Assembly: GCA_028868535.1 (NCBI GenBank)
Contig: JAGWUH010000019.1
Span: forward strand, 1-61,460
From: Sphingomonadales bacterium
GTDB lineage: Bacteria > Pseudomonadota > Alphaproteobacteria > Sphingomonadales > Sphingomonadaceae
Direction of reading: 5' to 3'
DNA length: 61,460 nt
A program made the translations under genes and the position numbers. Every line of letters begins with the position of its first letter. The first letter of the stretch is position 1. The notes under the pieces were generated by a model that was not told the DNA's origin, did not search any database, and saw only the letters and a list, made by a program, of their open reading frames with translations. Positions 57,601 through 61,460 of this stretch are shown piece by piece.

Positions 57601-60600
57601 ATGACGCTGACGGCAGCCATCGGGCTCGCGCTCGCGTTCGTGCTGTGCCTGTTCGCGGTGGCGGCGCTGGTCGAGGGGCGCGGGCAGGGGCTGGTCGGCC
57701 GGCCGCGGCTGCGCCATGCCGCCTATACGCTGGCGTTGGGCGTCTATTGCACGAGCTGGACGTTCTATGGCGCGGTCGGCAGCGCCGCGCGCGAGGGCTG
57801 GAACTACCTGCCGATCTACCTGGCGCCGGTGCTGCTGCTGCTGCTGGCGCCGCGCTTCCTGGCGCGGCTGGCGGAGGCCGTGGCGGAGGAGGGGGCGAGC
57901 ACCGCGTCGGACTTCATCGCCGCGCGGTTCGGGCACGATGCCGCGCTGGCGCGGCTGGTGACGGTGACGGCGCTGGCGGGGAGCGTGCCGTACATCGCGC
58001 TGCAGTTGCGTTCGATCGGGAACGCGCTGGCGATCGCCTCGGGGCGGGGCATCGAGACGCCGGCGATGGTCGCGGCGGCGGCGTTGCTGGCACTGTTCGC
58101 GATCCTGTTCGGGGCGCGGCGGTATGAGCTGGCGGGGCGCTCGGAAGGGCTGCTCTATGCGATCTCGCTCGATTCGCTGGTCAAGCTGGCGGCGCTGGCC
58201 CTGGTCGCGGCGCTGGCCGCCTGGCTGCTGGTCCACGCGCCGGCGGGACAGGCGGCGCGCGGCTTCGACCTGCTGGCGGCGCGCTTCCACCCGCAGCAAC
58301 TGACGCTCGAGTTCATGGTGATCGGACTGGTCTCGGCGGGGGCGGTGCTGGTCCTGCCGCGCCAGTTCTACATGGGGCTGGTCGAGGCGCGGGCGCCTTC
58401 GGACCTGCCGCGGGCGCGGCTGGGGCTGGCCGGGTACATCGCGGCGATGGCGGTGCTGGTGGTGCCGATCGCCTGGGCCGGGCTGGCGCTGCTGGGCGGC
58501 GAGGCGCGGCCCGACCTGTTCGTGCTGCAATTGCCGTCCGCCGCCGGTTCGCGGCTGTTCCTGGCGACGGCGATGCTGGGCGGGGTCGGCGCCGCGGCAT
58601 CGATGGCGATCGTCGATGCCACCGCGCTGGCGACGATGGTGTCGAACGACCTGCTGGCCGGCGTCGTCATCGCCCGCGCCGCCGCCGATGCGCCGGGGGC
58701 GATCGGCGCGCGGATGCTGCTGGCGCGGCGGCTGTCGATCCTGGCGATCATGGCGGCGGCGCTGGCCTGGGCGGAGCTGGTGCCGACGACGCGGTCGCTG
58801 GCCTCGATCGGGCTGGTGGCGTTCGCGGCGATGGCGCAGTTCACGCCGATGCTGGTGCTGGCGGTGACGGCGCGGGGGCGCGATCCGTTCGCGGCGCGCG
58901 TCGGGCTGGCGGCGGGGCTGGTGCTGTGGGCGTGGACGCTGGCGCTGCCTTCGGTGCTGCCGTCGCCGTGGCAGGCGGCGCTGGCCGGGACGGCGATCGA
59001 CCCGCTGCGGCTGTTCGGCATCGGCAAGGCGGTGCCGCTGGTCCACGGGGTGGGCTGGAGCCTCGGCGTCAACCTCGTGCTGCATGCGCTGCTGGCGGCG
59101 CGCAAGGTGCCGCGCGCGCAGTTGCCGCTGCTGGGCCGCGCGCCGCGCCGGGTCAACGATCTCGGCGATCTCGCCAGCCTCGTCGCCGGCTTCGTCGGGC
59201 AGGAGCGCGCGGCGGCCGAGTTTCCGCCGGCGCGCCGGGCCGAGCCGGTCGACCGGCGCGCGATCGCGCGGGCGCGGGCGCTGATCGGCACCGTGGTCGG
59301 CGCCTCGTCGGCGCGGGCGCTGATGGCTTCGGCGCTGGCCGGCGGGCAGATGGACATCGCCGACGTGCGCCGCCTGCTGGACGAGGGCGGGCAGTCGCTG
59401 CGCTTCTCGCGGCAGTTGCTGGCGGCGACGTTCGAGAACGTCGACGCGGGGATCTGCGTGATCGACGCCGAGCAGAACCTCGTCGCCTGGAACAGCCGCT
59501 ACGAGGAGCTGCTGCGGTTCCCGCCGGGGCTGGTACGGCTGGGCGCGCCGATCGCCGGGCTGATCGCCTTTCTCGCGCATCGCGGTGACTATGGGCCGGG
59601 CGATCCGCAGGTGCTGATCGACCAGCGGCTGTCGCACCTGCGCAGCGGCCGCTCGCACAGCTACGAGCGCCGGCGGCCCGACGGCACCGTGCTGAAGACC
59701 GTGGGCGGGGCGATGCCGGGCGGCGGCTACGTGATGAGCTTCCTCGACGTGACCGCCGAAGTGCGGGCGCGCGACGAGCTCGAGCGGACGCTGGCCGAGC
59801 TCGAGGCGCGGGTGGCGGCGCGGACGCACGACCTGTCGGAGGCGAACCGGCGGCTGGCCGAGGCCGATCGCGACAAGACCCGCTTCCTCGCCGCCGCCAG
59901 CCATGACCTGCTGCAGCCGCTCCATGCGGCGCGCCTGTTCACCGGGGCGCTGCGCCGCGAGGTGCGGCCCGAGGGCGAGGCGCTGGTCGGCAAGGTGGAC
60001 AGCGCGATCGTCGCGGCGGAGGACCTGCTGCGCGCGCTGCTCGACATTTCCAAGCTCGACGCCGGGGGGGTGACGCCGCATCCCGAGCCGGTGGTGCTGG
60101 CGCGGTTCCTCGGCGACCTCGTCGGCGGGATGGCGCCGACGGCGGCGGCGCGCGGGCTGGCGCTGCGGCTGGGGCCGGCGCCGGGGGCGGTTCACACCGA
60201 TCCGGGGTTGCTGCGATCGCTGCTGCAGAACTTCCTGACCAACGCGCTGCGCTATACCACGCGCGGCGGGGTGCTGGCGGGGGTGCGGCGGCGCGGCGCG
60301 ATGCTGCGGATCGACGTGATCGACAGCGGGGTGGGCATCGAGCCCGAGCAGATCGAGACGGTGTTCGGCGAGTTCACGCGGCTGGGGCAGGTCGAGGCGG
60401 AAGGGCTGGGGCTGGGGCTGGCGCTGGCCCAGCGCATCGCCCGGCTGCTGGGCGCGACGATCGAGGTGGCATCGCGGCCCGGGCATGGCAGCCGCTTCAG
60501 CCTGATCCTGCCGGCCTATTCGCTGGCCGCGGGGAACGCGGCGCCGGACCGGGTGCCGGTGGCGCGGCAGGCATCGCTCGACGTGCTGGTGGTGGACGAC

Positions 60601-60924
60601 GACCCGCGCGTGGTCGAGGCGAGCCTGGCGATGCTGGCGGGGCTGGGGCATCGCGCGCACGCGGCGAGCGACCTCGCCGGGGCCTTGCCGTACAGCCGGC
60701 GGGTGGACGCGGTGCTGGCCGACTACCAGCTTGGCGACGGCGAGGACGGGCTGGCGGTGATCGCGGCGATGCGGGCGGAGATGGCGGGGCTGCCGGCGCT
60801 GCTGATCACCGCCGAGGCAACGCCTGAGGTGCGCGCGCGGGCGGGCGGCATGGGGGTGAAGGTGCTGGCGAAGCCGGCGTCGCCAAAGGCAATCGAGGGG
60901 TTTCTGGCGGGCGTTCCGGCGTAA
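57601..60924 (+). CDS. Sodium/solute symporter-like hybrid sensor histidine kinase with receiver domain
   Basis: 1107 residues. Residues 1-~500 carry about 12-13 membrane helices of the SSS (PutP-like) transporter type. A PAS domain at ~605-725 (FENVDAGICVIDAEQNLVAW) is followed by a coiled coil, HisKA with His768 in FLAAASHDLLQPLHAARLF, an HATPase domain (LLQNFLTNALRYTTRGG; VGIEPEQIETVFGEF; GLGLGLALAQRIARLL), and a C-terminal receiver with Asp999/Asp1000 and phospho-acceptor Asp1041 (LADYQLGD). This is the CrbS/CbrA-like architecture that in other proteobacteria controls acetate or carbon/nitrogen use. A partner LuxR-type regulator (CrbR) is not seen before the window ends. Confidence 0.93.
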   Translation: MTLTAAIGLALAFVLCLFAVAALVEGRGQGLVGRPRLRHAAYTLALGVYCTSWTFYGAVGSAAREGWNYLPIYLAPVLLLLLAPRFLARLAEAVAEEGASTASDFIAARFGHDAALARLVTVTALAGSVPYIALQLRSIGNALAIASGRGIETPAMVAAAALLALFAILFGARRYELAGRSEGLLYAISLDSLVKLAALALVAALAAWLLVHAPAGQAARGFDLLAARFHPQQLTLEFMVIGLVSAGAVLVLPRQFYMGLVEARAPSDLPRARLGLAGYIAAMAVLVVPIAWAGLALLGGEARPDLFVLQLPSAAGSRLFLATAMLGGVGAAASMAIVDATALATMVSNDLLAGVVIARAAADAPGAIGARMLLARRLSILAIMAAALAWAELVPTTRSLASIGLVAFAAMAQFTPMLVLAVTARGRDPFAARVGLAAGLVLWAWTLALPSVLPSPWQAALAGTAIDPLRLFGIGKAVPLVHGVGWSLGVNLVLHALLAARKVPRAQLPLLGRAPRRVNDLGDLASLVAGFVGQERAAAEFPPARRAEPVDRRAIARARALIGTVVGASSARALMASALAGGQMDIADVRRLLDEGGQSLRFSRQLLAATFENVDAGICVIDAEQNLVAWNSRYEELLRFPPGLVRLGAPIAGLIAFLAHRGDYGPGDPQVLIDQRLSHLRSGRSHSYERRRPDGTVLKTVGGAMPGGGYVMSFLDVTAEVRARDELERTLAELEARVAARTHDLSEANRRLAEADRDKTRFLAAASHDLLQPLHAARLFTGALRREVRPEGEALVGKVDSAIVAAEDLLRALLDISKLDAGGVTPHPEPVVLARFLGDLVGGMAPTAAARGLALRLGPAPGAVHTDPGLLRSLLQNFLTNALRYTTRGGVLAGVRRRGAMLRIDVIDSGVGIEPEQIETVFGEFTRLGQVEAEGLGLGLALAQRIARLLGATIEVASRPGHGSRFSLILPAYSLAAGNAAPDRVPVARQASLDVLVVDDDPRVVEASLAMLAGLGHRAHAASDLAGALPYSRRVDAVLADYQLGDGEDGLAVIAAMRAEMAGLPALLITAEATPEVRARAGGMGVKVLAKPASPKAIEGFLAGVPA

Positions 60925-60934
60925 GCCGGGAAGA

Positions 60935-61100
60935 ACAAGGGTTTCACGCAAAGACCGCAAAGAGCGCAAAGCCGGCAGCGGCTGAGGCGAAGCCGCGCTG
61001 ACCAGATCACCTTTGCCCGGGGAAGAAGGTGAGTTGGCAAGGGGCGCGCAAGATCTTTGCGCTCTTTGCGTCTTTGCGCCTTTGCGTGAACCCCTTGTTT
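60935..61100. repeat. Palindromic intergenic element built of ~9-bp GCGCAAAGA units
   Basis: The left arm (~60935-60971) reads ACAAGG, TTCACGCAAAG, then CGCAAAG units. The right arm (61055-61100) is its reverse complement with one extra unit: CTTTGCG repeated four times, GTGAA, CCCCTTGT. About 83 bases of unrelated sequence separate the arms. It is an inverted-repeat element of the REP/MITE kind, without a transposase. Confidence 0.85.
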
Positions 61101-61460
61101 CTTTCTTTCTTCCTTCCTGAAGACACACGAAACCGGCCGCTGGCGAGCGCGGCGTAACGCCGGGGGAAAGACGCGGGCGCGAGATCGGGCCGGCGTTGCC
61201 TGCTACCCCCCGCCTTTGGATGGGGAGCGCTGGCGGGACTGCTTCTTGCTGCGACCGGCCCGGTGAAGGACAGCCTTGTGAACCCCGGGCTCGACCCTGC
61301 CGAAAGGGCGGTGGTTCCCTGGCACCCCGATGGTGGCGAAGGGCCGGTCGGGCCGGTGCGTTCGCCAAGCGGTCTTGCCATGGGCCTTTCGCCCTGAACA
61401 GGCGGGACAGCGATCGGGCTCGCAAGCTTCGCTGTCCGGGGTGGCGGTGAGGCCCGCCAG
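61101..61460. other. GC-rich region with no supported gene; possible structured RNA or repeat remnant
   Basis: A pyrimidine run (CTTTCTTTCTTCCTTCC) is followed by ~340 bases without a convincing coding frame on either strand. Several inverted repeats are visible, the best being GGACAGCGA (61405-61413) with TCGCTGTCC (61429-61437), and GGGC/GCCC around CTTTC near 61382-61394. It does not show the conserved motifs I know for RNase P RNA, tmRNA, SRP RNA or 6S RNA. It continues to the window edge. Confidence 0.4.

Noticed and set aside
60935..61100. CRISPR array
   Set aside because: Units are ~9 bp, directly adjacent, arranged as two inverted arms, with no spacers and no cas genes.
57070..61425. 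A 1451-codon open frame on the minus strand opposite the sensor kinase
   Set aside because: It is Arg/Gln/His/Pro-rich with no domain, lies antisense to a gene with clear motifs and also covers the palindromic element; such long antisense frames are an effect of high third-position GC.

Overview
The window is a high-GC (close to 70% by eye) alphaproteobacterial chromosome segment. The gene content points to a sphingomonad (order Sphingomonadales). The evidence is a TonB-dependent receptor of the sphingomonad type, a tonB-exbB-exbD-exbD cluster, MipZ, a GapR/DUF2312 protein, a DUF1244 protein, the ppx-rlmE pair and a glg operon containing pgm. I did not try to name a genus. About 53 protein genes are supported. 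I see no tRNA, rRNA, insertion sequence, prophage or CRISPR array. Most of the window is housekeeping sequence.

Layout. 1-4.9 kb: the start of an LptF/LptG-type permease, a carboxymuconolactone decarboxylase-fold protein, ppx-rlmE, a Pro/Ala-rich membrane protein and an isoprenylcysteine methyltransferase-like protein. 5.0-6.3 kb: an L10-leader-like RNA, rplJ-rplL and a strong terminator; rpoBC does not follow. 6.3-19.0 kb: a GH13 alpha-glucosidase divergent from a tightly coupled glycogen operon, glgP-glgB-glgC-glgA-pgm-glgX. 19.0-26.6 kb: a TonB-dependent receptor, yebC, gapR, a DUF1244 gene, pyk, an SBF-family transporter and an IclR regulator. 26.7-28.9 kb: glnK-amtB with a textbook sigma-54 promoter and an NtrC-like upstream site. 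28.8-32.5 kb: prfC, a PNPOx-like protein and an EEP-family phosphohydrolase, then a lipoprotein gene. 32.5-37.7 kb: rpmI-rplT, an AraC regulator, and pheS-pheT. 37.9-42.4 kb: an AsmA-like protein, hisN plus a gamma-glutamylcyclotransferase-like gene, and a second AraC paralogue. 42.5-47.1 kb: prs, glpX, hom and an unknown exported protein. 47.3-50.1 kb: tonB-exbB-exbD1-exbD2 with a terminator. 50.1-56.1 kb: a ligase-associated-type DEXH helicase, a phosphohexomutase, a membrane J-domain protein and mipZ, divergent from panC. 56.2-60.9 kb: a CsgG/HfaB-like exported protein, a GFA-fold protein and a transporter-histidine kinase-receiver fusion. 60.9-61.5 kb: a palindromic repeat element and unexplained GC-rich DNA.

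How genes work together. The glg operon encodes synthesis (glgC, glgA, glgB), breakdown (glgP, glgX) and the glucose-1-P/glucose-6-P link (pgm). The divergent alpha-glucosidase may feed it with maltodextrin-derived glucose. TonB-ExbB-ExbD energises outer-membrane receptors such as the one at 19.0-21.5 kb. GlnK and AmtB couple ammonium uptake to nitrogen status. Nothing here is clearly a new defence or mobile system. The most unusual items are the terminal inverted-repeat element with unexplained flanking DNA, the 15-bp tandem repeat across a stop codon, the AraC gene inside the rplT-pheST cluster, and a helicase of the ligase-associated family without its usual partners.
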